Source: Brassica napus (Eukaryota > Streptophyta > Magnoliopsida > Brassicales > Brassicaceae). Taken from it: a stretch of DNA of 64,000 bases. A program made the position numbers and the translations under genes. The notes beneath the pieces were generated by a model, which searched no databases, was not told the DNA's origin, and saw nothing but the letters and a program-made list of their open reading frames with translations. Of this stretch, positions 45,290 through 57,685 are shown piece after piece (the stretch's first letter is position 1; every line of letters starts with the position of its first letter). The stretch is from positions 1 through 64,000 of the forward strand of contig NW_026016930.1 in NCBI RefSeq assembly GCF_020379485.1. Direction: 5' to 3'.

Positions 45290-48200
45290 ATTCTCCACCA
45301 GTTTATGTATTCAAATCAAGCTTCTCACAAAGTGATTCATCCTGGTTTGATTGGAACGACGAAGAAGCTGTGCTATTCCCAAACTGGGAAACTGGAATCA
45401 CCTGATTTGAAAGTGGGATAACTTCTTCATCCCAACTCCTATGAGATTTATTCAACTTCATGGTGATTCTCCACCACTTTATGTATCCAAATCAAGCTTC
45501 TTACAAAGAGATTCATCCTGGTTTGATTGGAATGACGAAGAAGCTGCGCTATTCCCAAACTGGGAAACTGGAATCACCTGATTTGAAAGTGGGATAACTT
45601 CTTCATCCCAACTCCTATGAGATTTATTCAACTTCCTGGTGATTCTCCACCACTTTATGTATCCAAATCAACCTTCTCACAAAGTGATTCATCCTGGTTT
45701 GATTGGAAGGACAAAGAAGCTGTCCTATTCCCAAACTGGGAAACTGGAATCACCTGCTTTGAAAGTGGGATAACTTCTTTTCGCCAACTCCTATGAGATT
45801 TATTCAACTTCCTGGTGATTCTCCACCACTTTATGTATCCAAATCAAGCTTCTCACAAAGTGATTCATCCTGGTTTGATTTGAACGACGATGAAGCTGTG
45901 CTATTCCCAAACTGGGAAACTGGAATCACCTGATTTGAAAGTGGGATAACTTCTTCATCCCAACTCCTATGAGATTTATTTAACTTCCTGGTGATTCTCC
46001 ACCACTTTATGTATCCAAATCAAGCTTCTCACAAAGTGATTCATCCTGGTTTGATTGGAACAACGATGAAGCTGTGCTATTCCCAAACTGGGAAACTGGA
46101 ATCACCTGATTCGAAAGTGGGATAACTTCTTCATCCCAACTCCTATGAGATTTATTAACTTCCTGGTGATTCTCCACCACTTTATGTATCCAAATCAAGC
46201 TTCTCACAAAGTGATTCATCCTGGTTTGATTGGAACAACGATGAAGCTGTGCTATTCCCAAACTGGGAAACTGGAATCACCTGATTCGAAAGTGGGATAA
46301 CTTCTTCATCCCAACTCCTATGAGATTTATTCAACTTCCTGGTGATTCTCCACCACTTTATGTATCCAAATCAAGCTTTTCACAAAGTGATTCATCCTGG
46401 TTTGATTTGAACGACGATGAAGCTGTGCTATTCCCAAACTGGGAAACTGGAATCACCTGATTTGAAAGTGGGATAACTTCTTCATGCCAACTCCTATGAG
46501 ATTTATTCAACTTCCTGGTGATTCTCCACCACTTTATGTATCCAAATCAAGCTTCTCACAAAGTGATTCATCCTGGTTTGATTGGAACGACGAGAGAAGC
46601 TGTCCTATTCCCACACTGGGAAACTGGAATCACCTGATTTGAAAGTGGGATAACTTCTTTTCGCCAACTCAAATGAGATTTATTCAACTTCCTGGTGATT
46701 CTCCACCTTTTATGTATCTAAATCAAGCTTCTCACAAAGTGATTCATCCTGGTTTGATGGAACGACGATGAAGCTGTGCTATTCCCAAACTGGGAAACTG
46801 GAATCACCTGATTTGAAAGTGGGATAACTTCTTCATCCCAACTCCTATGAGATTTATTCAACTTCCTGGTGATTCTCCACCACCTTATGTATCCAAATCA
46901 AGCTTCTCACAAAGTGATTCATCCTGTTTTGATTGGAACGACGATGAAGCTGTGCTATTCCCAAACTGGGAAACTGGAATCACCTGATTTGAAAGTGGGA
47001 TAACTTCTTCACGCCAAATCCTATGAGATTTATTCAACTTCCTGGTGATTCTCCACCACTTTATGTATCCAAATCAAGCTTCTCACAAAGTGATTCATCC
47101 TGGTTTGATTGGAACGACGAAGAAGCTGTGCTATTCCCAAACTGGGAAACTGGAATCACCTGATTTGAAAGTGGGATAACTTCTTCATCCCAACTCCTAT
47201 GAGATTTATTCAACTTCCTGGTGATTCTCCACCACTTTTGTATCCAAATCAAGCTTCTCACAAAGTGATTCATCCTGGTTTGATTGGAACGACGATGAAG
47301 CTGTGCTATTCCCAAACTGGGAAACTGGAATCACCTGATTTGAAAGTGGGATAACTTCTTCACGCCAACTCCTATGAGATTTATTCAACTTCCTGGTGAT
47401 TCTCCACCACTTTATGTATTCAAATCAAGCTTCTCACAAAGTGATTCATCCTGGTTTGATTGGAACGACGAAGAAGCTGTGCTATTCCCAAACTGGGAAA
47501 CTGGAATCACCTGATTTGAAAGTGGGATAACTTCTTCATCCCAACTCCTATGAGATTTATTCAACTTCCTGGTGATTCTCCACCACTTTATGTATCCAAA
47601 TCAAGCTTCTTACAAAGAGATTCATCCTGGTTTGATTGGAACGACGAAGAAGCTGCGCTATTCCCAAACTGGGAAACTGGAATCACCTGATTTGAAAGTG
47701 GGATAACTTCTTCATCCCAACTCCTATGAGATTTATTCAACTTCCTGGTGATTCTCCACCACTTTATGTATCCAAATCAAGCTTCTCACAAAGTGATTCA
47801 TCCTGGTTTGATTGGAAGGACAAGAAGCTGTCCTATTCCAAACTGGAAAACTGGAATCACCTGATTTGAAAGTGGGATAACTTCTTTTCGCCAACTCCTA
47901 TGAGATTTATTCAACTTCCTGGTGATTCTCCACCACTTTATGTATCCAAATCAAGCTTCTCACAAAGTGATTCATCCTGGTTTGATTTGGAACGACGATG
48001 AAGCTGTGCTATTCCCAAACTGGGAAACTGGAATCACCTGATTTGAAAGTGGGATAACTTCTTCATCCCAACTCCTATGAGATTTATTTAACTTCCTGGT
48101 GATTCTCCACCACTTTATGTATCCAAATCAAGCTTCTCACAAAGTGATTCATCCTGGTTTGATTGGAACAACGATGAAGCTGTGCTATTCCCAAACTGGG

Positions 48201-51200
48201 AAACTGGAATCACCTGATTTGAAAGTGGGATAACTTCTTCATCCCAACTCCTATGAGATTTATTCAACTTCCTGGTGATTCTCCACCACTTTATGTATCC
48301 AAATCAAGCTTCTCACAAAGTGATTCATCCTGGTTTGATTTGAACGACGATGAAGCTGTGCTATTCCCAAACTGGGAAACTGGAATCACCTGATTTGAAA
48401 GTGGGATAACTTCTTCATCCCAACTCCTATGAGATTTATTCAACTTCCTGGTGATTCTCCACCACTTTATGTATCCAAATCAAGCTTCTTACAAAGAGAT
48501 TCATCCTGGTTTGATTGGAACGACGAAGAAGCTGTGCTATTCCCAAACTGGGAAACTGGAATCACCTGATTTGAAAGTGGGATAACTTCTTTTCGCCAAC
48601 TCCTATGAGATTTATTCAACTTCCTGGTGATTCTCCACCACTTTATGTATCCAAATCAAGCTTCTCACAAAGTGATTCATCCTGGTTTGATGGGAACGAC
48701 GATGAAGCTGTGCTATTCCCAAACTGGGAAACTGGAATCACCTGATTTGAAAGTGGGATAACTTCTTCATCCCAACTCCTATGAGATTTATTCAACTTCC
48801 TGGTGATTCTCCACCACTTTATGTATCCAAATCAAGCTTCTCACAAAGTGATTCATCCTGTTTTGATTGGAACGACGATGAAGTTGTGCTATTCCCAAAC
48901 TGGGAAACTGGAATCACCTGATTTGAAAGTGGGATAACTTCTTTTCGCCAACTCCTATGAGATTTATTCAACTTCCTGGTGATTCTCCACCACTTTATGT
49001 ATCCAAATCAAGCTTCTCACAAAGTGATTCATCCTGGTTTGATTGGAACGACGAAGATGAAGCTGTGCTATTCCCAAACTGGGAAACTGGAATCACCTGA
49101 TTTGAAAGTGGGATAACTTCTTCATCCCAACTCCTATGAGATTTATTCAACTTCCTGGTGATTCTCCACCACTTTATGTATCCAAATCAAGCTTCTCACA
49201 AAGTGATTCATCCTGGTTTGATTGGAACGACGATGAAGCTGTGCTATTCCCAAACTGGGAAACTGGAATCACCTGATTTGAAAGTGGGATAACTTCTTCA
49301 TCCCAACTCCTATGAGATTTATTAAATTTCCTGGTGATTCTCCACCACTTTATGTATCCAAATCAAGCTTCTCACAAAGTGATTCATCCTGGTTTGATTG
49401 GAACGACGAAGAAGCTGTGCTATTCCCAAACTGGGAAACTGGAATCACCTGATTTGAAAGTGGGATAACTTCTTCATCCCAACTCCTATGAGATTTATTC
49501 AACTTCCTGGTGATTCTCCACCACTTTATGTATCCAAATCAAGCTTCTTACAAAGAGATTCATCCTGGTTTGATTGGAACGACGAAGAAGCTGTGCTATT
49601 CCCAAACTGGGAAACTGGAATCACCTGATTTGAAAGTGGGATAACTTCTTTTCGCCAACTCCTATGAGATTTATTCAACTTCCTGGTGATTCTCCACAAC
49701 TTTATGTATCCAAATCAAGCTTCTCACAAAGTGATTCATCCTGGTTTGATTGGAACGACGAAGAAGCTGTGCTATTCCCAAACTGGGAAACTGGAATCAC
49801 CTGATTTGAAAGTGGGATAACTTCTTCATCCCAACTCCTATGAGATTTATTCAACTTCCTGGTGATTCTCCACCACTTATGTATCCAAATCAAGCTTCTC
49901 ACAAAGTGATTCATCCTGGTTTGATTGGAAGGACGATGAAGCTGTGCTATTCCCAAACTGGGAAACTGGAATCACCTGATTTGAAAGTGGGATAACTTCT
50001 TCACGCCAACTCCTATGAGATTTATTCAACTTCCTGGTGATTCTCCACCACTTTATGTATCAAATCAAGCTTCTCACAAAGTGATTCATCCTGGTTTGAT
50101 TGGAACGACGAAGAAGCTGTGCTATTCCCAAACTGGGAAACTGGAATCACCTGATTTGAAAGTGGGATAACTTCTTCATCCCAACTCCTATGAGATTTAT
50201 TCAACTTCCTGGTGATTCTCCACCACTTTATGTATCCAAATCAAGCTTCTCACAAAGTGATTCATCCTGGTTTGATTGGAACAACGAAGAAGCTGTGCTA
50301 TTCCCAAACTGGGAAACTGGAATCACCTGATTTGAAAGTGGGAAAACTTCTTTTCGCCAACTCCTATGAGATTTATTCAACTTCCTGGTGATTCTCCACC
50401 ACTTTATGTATCCAAATCAAGCTTCTCACAAAGTGATTCATCCTGGTTTGATTGGAACGACGAAGAAGCTGTGCTATTCCCAAACTGGGAAACTGGAATC
50501 ACCTGATTTGAAAGTGGGATAACTTCTTCATGCCAACTCCTATGAGATTTATTCAACTTCCTGGTGATTCTCCACCACTTTATGTATCCAAATCAAGCTT
50601 CTCACAAAGTGATTCATCCTGGTTTGATTGGAACGACGAGAAGCTGTGCTATTCCCAAACTGGGAAACTGGAATCACCTGATTTGAAAGTGGGATAACTT
50701 CTTTTCCCAACTCCTATGAGATTTATTCAACTTCCTGGTGATTCTCCACCACTTTATGTATCCAAATCAAGCTTCTCACAAAGTGATTCATCCTGGTTTG
50801 ATTGGAACGACGAAGAAGCTGTGCTATTCCCAAACTGGGAAACTGGAATCACCTGATTTGAAAGTGGGATAACTTCTTCATCCCAACTCCTATGAGATTT
50901 ATTCAACTTCCTGGTGATTCTCCACCACTTTATGTATCCAAATCAAGCTTCTCACAAAGTGATTCATCCTGGTTTGATTGGAACGACGAAGAAGCTGTGC
51001 TATTCCCAAACTGGGAAACTGGAATCACCTGATTTGAAAGTGGGATAACTTCTTCACGCCAACTCCTATGAGATTTATTCAACTTCCTGGTGATTCTCCA
51101 CCACTTTATGTATCCAAATCAAGCTTCTCACAAAGTGATTCATCCTGGTTTGATTGGAACGACGAAGAAGCTGTGCTATTCCCAAACTGGGAAACTGGAA

Positions 51201-53928
51201 TCACCTGATTTGAAAGTGGGATAACTTCTTCATCCCAACTCCTATGAGATTTATTCAACTTCCTGGTGATTCTCCACCACTTTATGTATCCAAATCAAGC
51301 TTCTCACAAAGTGATTCATCCTGGTTTGATTGGAACGACGATGAAGCTGTGCTATTCCCAAACTGGGAAACTGGAATCACCTGATTTGAAAGTGGATAAC
51401 TTCTTCACGCAACTCCTATGAGATTTATTCAACTTCCTGGTGATTCTCCACCACTTTATGTATCCAAATCAAGCTTCTCACAAAGTGATTCATCCTGGTT
51501 TGATTGGAACGACGAAGAAGCTGTGCTATTCCCAAACTGGGAAACTGGAATCACCTGATTTGAAAGTGGGATAACTTCTTCATCCCAACTCCTATGAGAT
51601 TTATTCAACTTCCTGGTGATTCTCCACCACTTTATGTATCCAAATCAAGCTTCTTACAAAGAGATTCATCCTGGTTTGATTGGAACGACGAAGAAGCTGT
51701 GCTATTCCCAAACTGGGAAACTGGAATCACCTGATTTGAAAGTGGGATAACTTCTTCACCCAACTCCTATGAGATTTATTCAACTTCCTGGTGATTCTCC
51801 ACCACTTTATGTATCCAAATCAAGCTTCTCACAAAGTGATTCATCCTGGTTTGATTGGAACGACGAAGAAGCTGTGCTATTCCCAAACTGGGAAACTGGA
51901 ATCATCTGATTTGAAAGTGGGATAACTTCTTCATCGCCAACTCCTATGAGATTTATTCAACTTCCTGGTGATTCTCCACCACTTTATGTATCCAAATCAA
52001 GCTTCTCACAAAGTGATTCATCCTGGTTTGATTGGAACGACGAAGAAGCTGTGCTATTCCCAAACTGGGAAACTGGAATCACCTGATTTGAAAGTGGGAT
52101 AACTTCTTCATCCCAACTCCTATGAGATTTATTCAACTTCCTGGTGATTCTCCACCACTTTATGTATCCAAATCAAGCTTCTCACAAAGTGATTCATCCT
52201 GGTTTGATTGGAACGACGAAGAAGCTGTGCTATTCCCAAACTGGGAAACTGGAATCACCTGATTTGAAAGTGGGATAACTTCTTCATCCCAACTCCTATG
52301 AGATTTATTCAACTTCCTGGTGATTCTCCACCACTTTATGTATCCAAATCAAGCTTCTCACAAAGTGATTCATCCTGGTTTGATTGGAACGACGATGAAG
52401 CTGTGCTATTCCCAAACTGGGAAACTGGAATCACCTGATTTGAAAGTGGGATAACTTCTTCATCCCAACTCCTATGAGATTTATTCAACTTCCTGGTGAT
52501 TCTCCACCACTTTATGTATCCAAATCAAGCTTCTTACAAAGTGATTCATCCTGGTTTGATTGGAACGACGAAGAAGCTGTGCTATTCCCAAACTGGGAAA
52601 CTGGAATCACCTGATTTGAAAGTGGGATAACTTCTTCATCCCAACTCCTATGAGATTTATTCAACTTCCTGGTGATTCTCCACCACTTTATGTATCCAAA
52701 TCAAGCTTCTCACAAAGTGATTCATCCTGGTTTGATTGGAACGACGAAGAAGCTGTGCTATTCCCAAACTGGGAAACTGGAATCACCTGATTTGAAAGTG
52801 GGATAACTTCTTCATCCCAACTCCTATGAGATTTATTCAACTTCCTGGTGATTCTCCACCACTTTATGTATCCAAATCAAGCTTCTCACAAAGTGATTCA
52901 TCCTGGTTTGATTGGAACGACGATGAAGCTGTGCTATTCCCAAACTGGGAAACTGGAATCACCTGATTTGAAAGTGGGATAACTTCTTCACGCCAACTCC
53001 TATGAGATTTATTCAACTTCCTGGTGATTCTCCACCACTTTATGTATCCAAATCAAGCTTCTCACAAAGTGATTCATCCTGGTTTGATTGGAACGACGAA
53101 GAAGCTGTGCTATTCCCAAACTGGGAAACTGGAATCACCTGATTTGAAAGTGGGATAACTTCTTCATCCCAACTCCTATGAGATTTATTCAACTTCCTGG
53201 TGATTCTCCACCACTTTATGTATCCAAATCAAGCTTCTCACAAAGTGATTCATCCTGGTTTGATTGGAACGACGAAGAAGCTGTGCTATTCCCAAACTGG
53301 GAAACTGGAATCACCTGATTTGAAAGTGGGATAACTTCTTCATCCCAACTCCTATGAGATTTTTTCAACTTCCTGGTGATTCTCCACCACTTTATGTATC
53401 CAAATCAAGCTTCTCACAAAGTGATTCATCCTGGTTTGATTGGAACGACGAAGAAGCTGTGCTATTCCCAAACTGGGAAACTGGAATCACCTGATTTGAA
53501 AGTGGGATAACTTCTTCATCCCAACTCCTATGAGATTTATTCAACTTCCTGGTGATTCTCCACCACTTTATGTATCCAAATCAAGCTTCTTACAAAGTGA
53601 TTCATCCTGGTTTGATTGGAACGACGAAGAAGCTGTGCTATTCCCAAACTGGGAAACTGGAATCACCTGATTTGAAAGTGGGATAACTTCTTCATCCCAA
53701 CTCCTATGAGATTTATTCAACTTCCTGGTGATTCTCCACCACTTTATGTATCCAAATCAACCTTCTCACAAAGTGATTCATCCTGGTTTGATTGGAAGGA
53801 CAAAGAAGCTGTCCTATTCCCAAACTGGGAAACTGGAATCACCTGCTTTGAAAGTGGGATAACTTCTTTTCGCCAACTCCTATGAGATTTATTCAACTTC
53901 CTGGTGATTCTCCACCACTTTATGTATC
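45290..53928 (-). repeat. CentBr-like satellite array, minus orientation
   Basis: About 49 monomers. From 45.3 to about 49.5 kb the monomers are diverse, and marker variants recur about 2.11 kb (12 monomers) apart: GTATTCAAATC at 45306 and 47416, and CTGCGCTATTCC at 45545 and 47654. From about 50.6 kb onward it resembles the homogeneous class of the 24-29 kb block, including the same GACGAGAAGC plus TTCTTTTCCC pair (50637-50708 versus 25945-26018). It ends at GTATC (53924-53928), the A2 target site. Confidence 0.94.
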
Positions 53929-54519
53929 TATCACTTTTAGTGATGTTTAGAGTGATCTGAGTATTTAGGAAAGATTAGAAGAGATTTAGAGAAGATTTAA
54001 GTATAAAGAACGAGATTAAGAGTCTAGAGAACTAAAGAGAGACTAAGAGAGAGACTCATAACTTGCTTGGTTTATTATTATGGAGAGATTACATATTTAT
54101 ATGGATCAGCATACAAGGTTTTGTAATAGTGAAAGCAAATCCTAAAGACTAGCATGTGGAGTCAAACCAAGGAGAGGCGCGCTCATTTGAATGAACGGAG
54201 GTGAGGCTTTACACGCTTGATGCCAAAGGCATCTTTGCCTAGATGCTCCTTTTGCCTTTACAGCTAGCACCAGCTTAAGCCGCGTCCCAACTTATCTTTC
54301 AACGGTCATATCCTAAAGCCTCTTCCTCTTGTAGAGTCATCGGCCCACTTTAGGATAGATGTGAGCTTTGCCTTTCTTCCCAAGGTACCTGAGTTGTACG
54401 GCCTTTGCCCTATCCGTACACTTCTCCTTAACTTCACACACCTACTCCTTTCCTTCCTTGATCTCTCTTCTCATGTAAACCCTTGATCCTTTCACTTAAA
54501 TCATCTCCATAACTTAACA
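53929..54519 (-). repeat. 3' LTR of element A2
   Basis: 591 bp. Compared with the 5' LTR it has a cluster of one-base indels (for example ACAAGGTTTTG for ACAAGGGTTTTG, ACTAGCATG for ACTAAGCATG, GCGCTCATTT for GCGCTTCATTT) and few substitutions. Confidence 0.9.
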
Positions 54520-54534
54520 CTCCCCCTCAAGCTT
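54520..54534 (-). other. Polypurine tract of A2
   Basis: Minus strand AAGCTTGAGGGGGAG, directly before the 3' LTR. Confidence 0.88.
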
Positions 54535-54585
54535 AGCTTTGTGAAAGCCTAAGCTTGGAAGCCATGAGATCTTCCTCATTAAAAA

Positions 54586-54626
54586 CCTCACCAAAGAAAA
54601 CCCAATGGGATAAAACTTTGATGAGG
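54586..54626 (-). other. Conserved 3' hairpin of A2
   Basis: Same stem and loop as in A1: CCTCATCAAAG with CTTTGGTGAGG on the minus strand. Confidence 0.7.
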
Positions 54627-54656
54627 GAAAAGAGTAAAGACCTCACAGCTAAGGGA

Positions 54657-55277
54657 TTAGCTCCTTCTCTTCCCAAGATCAATGAGGCCCAACCTGATGT
54701 GAATGGACTCCATTGTCTTCTGTCTTGCAGCCTTGGTGAACACATCCGCTAACTGATCTTCACTTCTAGTATAGCAGGGCAAGATCACTCCTAGCACAAT
54801 CATCTGTCTCACTTTGTGGCAATCAACCTCAATGTGCTTGGTTCTCTCATGGAACACCGAATTGGATGCAATGTGAATAGCAGCTTGATTGTCACAATGC
54901 ATTGTCATTGGAGAGGCTTGATCAATCTCCAAGTGCTTCAGGATGCCTTTGATCCACACCAACTCGTTTGTAAGCTTCAGCATGGCTCTATACTCAGCTT
55001 CAGCACTTGAACATGACACCACCTTCTGCTTCTTGCTCTTCCAAGTCACCAAGTTACCTCCAATGAATGTGCAATAGCCAGTAGTTGATTTCCTATCAGC
55101 TCTATCTCCTGCCCAATCAGCATCACAATACCCCACCACTTCTGTGCTTCCATTACATCCCATCCAACCCCTTGATCCGGCGAGCCATTCAGATACATCA
55201 GCAGCCTCTCTACCATGCGCCAATGATGTTCCTTTGGAAGCTGCATGTGTTGACTCACCTGGTTCACAGCAAAACAT
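54657..55277 (-). pseudogene. A2 pol, 3' fragment: RNase H
   Basis: The true pol frame here runs from about 55167 (WMGCNGSTEVVGYCDADW) to the stop at 54657. The first 40 or so residues of the open frame are out of register and meaningless. RNase H motifs GYCDADWAGD, SSAEAEYRAM, HCDNQAAIHIA and HIEVDCHKVR are intact. The break from the RT fragment is the loss of one A (CCAACCCC here, CCAAACCCC in A1). Confidence 0.85.
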
Positions 55278-56518
55278 ATATCAGGCCTTGTAATGGTAAG
55301 GTAAATCAATTTGCCAACAAGTGTTCTATAGAGTTTAGGATCATGAAATGGCTTGCTGTCTTCAATCTCCCCCTCTCTTGGTACTTTGTAGCCATCCTCC
55401 ATTGGCATCCTTGCTGTCTTGCCTCCATAAGCACCTGCACCTTTCAAAAGATCAAGTGTATACTTCCTTTGGGACATGAACAATCCTTCCTTGGATCTAC
55501 AAATCTCAATTCCAAGGAAGTATTTCATTTCTCCCAAGTCTTTGATTTCAAACATAGACTTTAGGAATTCCTTGGTTGCTTTGATACCTTCCTTATCACT
55601 CCCAGTGATAATGATATCATCCACATACACAAGGAGAGCAACCATACCTGAGGGTGTCGTGAGTGTAAAGAGAGTGTGATCCAATTCTGACTTCTTGAAG
55701 CCTCGGCCGTTCAGAGTTGTGCTCAACTTGTTATACCAAGCTCTTGGTGATTGCTTCAACCCATAAATGGCTTTCTTCAGCCTCAGTACATTCCCTCTCT
55801 TCACTAGATGTTCCAGACCTGGTGGAGGATACATATAGACTTCATCCTCAAGCTCTCCTTGTAGAAATGCATTCTTTACATCCATTTGCCACAATCCCCA
55901 TCCTAGGTTCACAGCCAAGCTTAAAACAATCCTAATGGTGTGTAGCTTGGCTACTGGTGCAAATGTCTCAATGTAGTCCTCTCCATATGTCTGAGTGAAC
56001 CCTCTTGCTACTAGTCTAGTCTTCTTCCTCTCAATTGACCCATCAGCCTTGTACTTGATTGTAAAGATCCATCTACTAGACACAGCTTTCTTTCCTTTTG
56101 GTAGTTCACTCTCATACCATGTATCATTCTTTATCATAGCTCCTGCCTCAGCTCCTACTGATTCCTTCCATTCCTTATCCTCCATTGCCTCTTCATAGCT
56201 TCTTGGAATGTGATTTTCATCCAAGTTTACCATGAATGCGCAATGTGCTTCTGGATATTGAGCAAAAGAACACACGGCCTGAGTAGGATGCTTCACAGCT
56301 TGGGCATTGTAGTACACTCTTGTGTTTACCCAACTGGAAGGATCCTTTCTCAGCCTTGTACTTCTTCTCAATACTGGCCCTTCTTGCGCCATCTCTTGTT
56401 CTTCTTCTTGTGGCAGCACACTTGTTTCAGATCTTTCTTCTCCTAGCTGACTTGCTTCAGCTCCTTCTTCCCTTAGCTGACTCTCTTCAGCTCCTTCTTC
56501 TTGATCATTTGATTCCAC
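55046..56518 (-). pseudogene. A2 pol, middle fragment: linker and reverse transcriptase
   Basis: 490 residues: the acidic linker (SNDQEEGAEESQLREE), RRSTRLRKDPSSWVNTRVYYNAQ, then the whole RT including KGKKAVSSRWIFTIKY, QMDVKNAFLQGELEDEVYM, AIYGLKQSPRAWY, YVDDIIITG and TITRPDICFAVNQVSQHM. RT is uninterrupted here, unlike in A1. The reading becomes out of frame at about 55167 (after MYLNGSPDQGV). Upstream it is cut off from integrase by the 257-bp deletion. Confidence 0.88.
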
Positions 56519-56600
56519 AGCTTGATCATGAGAGCCAGAACTCTCTTCTCTACTTGTTTCTTCACGGTTTGGAGTTCTTGTTTCATTCCCCCCTTCATGG

Positions 56601-57674
56601 TCAAGGTTGGAAGTTTGAACTCTTAGCTTCTAGCTTGTTTCTTATCTCTCCAGGCACCATCACAAAACACAAACACCCAAAGACCTTCATATGCTCAAGA
56701 GAAGGCTTGTACTGATTCAGTACCTCAAATGGTGATTGTCCTTGAAGTATCAGAGTTGGTGTCCTGTTGATGAGATAACATGCCGTAGCAACAGCATCAC
56801 TCCAAAACTTCTTAGGCACATTGGATTGAAACATCATGGACCTGGCTACTTCCATCAAATGCCTGTTCTTCCTCTCAGCCACACCATTCTGTTGTGGTGT
56901 ATAGGGACAGCTTGTCTGATGAAGAATTCCATGCTGTGCTAGGTGTAGCTTGAATGCTTGTCCTGTGTACTCTCCTCCATTGTCTGACCTGAAAATCTTT
57001 ATCTTGGCATTGTAATGGTTAGTCACATAGGATTGAAAATTTTTAAATGCATCAAGTACCCTATCTTTGGTTGGAATTAAGGTTAACCAGGTGTATTTGG
57101 ATTTTTCATCAATGAAAGTTACATAATACTTATGGTTTTCTCTAGATAGGCAAGGTGCAGTCCAAACATCAGAATGAATAAGATCAAAACACTTTTCATA
57201 AACAGTAGTAGACTTGTTAAAGACAGTTCTACAATGCTTGCCTAAAATGCAAGCTTCACAATCATTATTCTCAAAGGAAACACCTGGCAACATCAGTTTT
57301 AAAGCCTTATTATGAGGGTGTCCTAATCTAGCATGCCACAATGCATTTTTACTTAAACCAGAACTAGAAACAGAAGTAAACGAGCAGCTATATCTAGAAA
57401 CAGGAGTGAGATCTTCAAGTAAATATAGCTCTCCTTTAGTCACTCCCTTTCCAATCATCTTGCTGCTTTTAATATCCTGAAACTTCACATCATTAGGACT
57501 GAATATAACATTGCATTGCAAATCAGTAGCACACTTCTTAACAGATAACAAGTTTGATGTAAATTCAGGCATATAAAAGGCTTTAGTTTCCTTATCAAAT
57601 AGTTTAAGACTTCCTATTCCTCTAATAGGAATCTTATCTCCATTAGCAATCAGTACATTTCCATTCATTGGCAC
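56601..57674 (-). pseudogene. A2 pol, second fragment: integrase
   Basis: 357 residues from just after the protease motif to the end of the integrase core: FYMPEFTSNLLSVKKC, pre-integrase LWHARLGHPH and CEAC, then HSDVWTAP, RSDNGGEY and PQQNGVAERKNR carrying the DD35E residues. It ends in FGCLCFVMVPGEIRNKLEAKSS followed by four residues read across the 257-bp deletion. The first Met is internal to the polyprotein and not a real start. The frame is separated from Gag-protease by a one-base loss near 57686. Confidence 0.88.
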
Positions 57675-57685
57675 AATGTTTTTAA

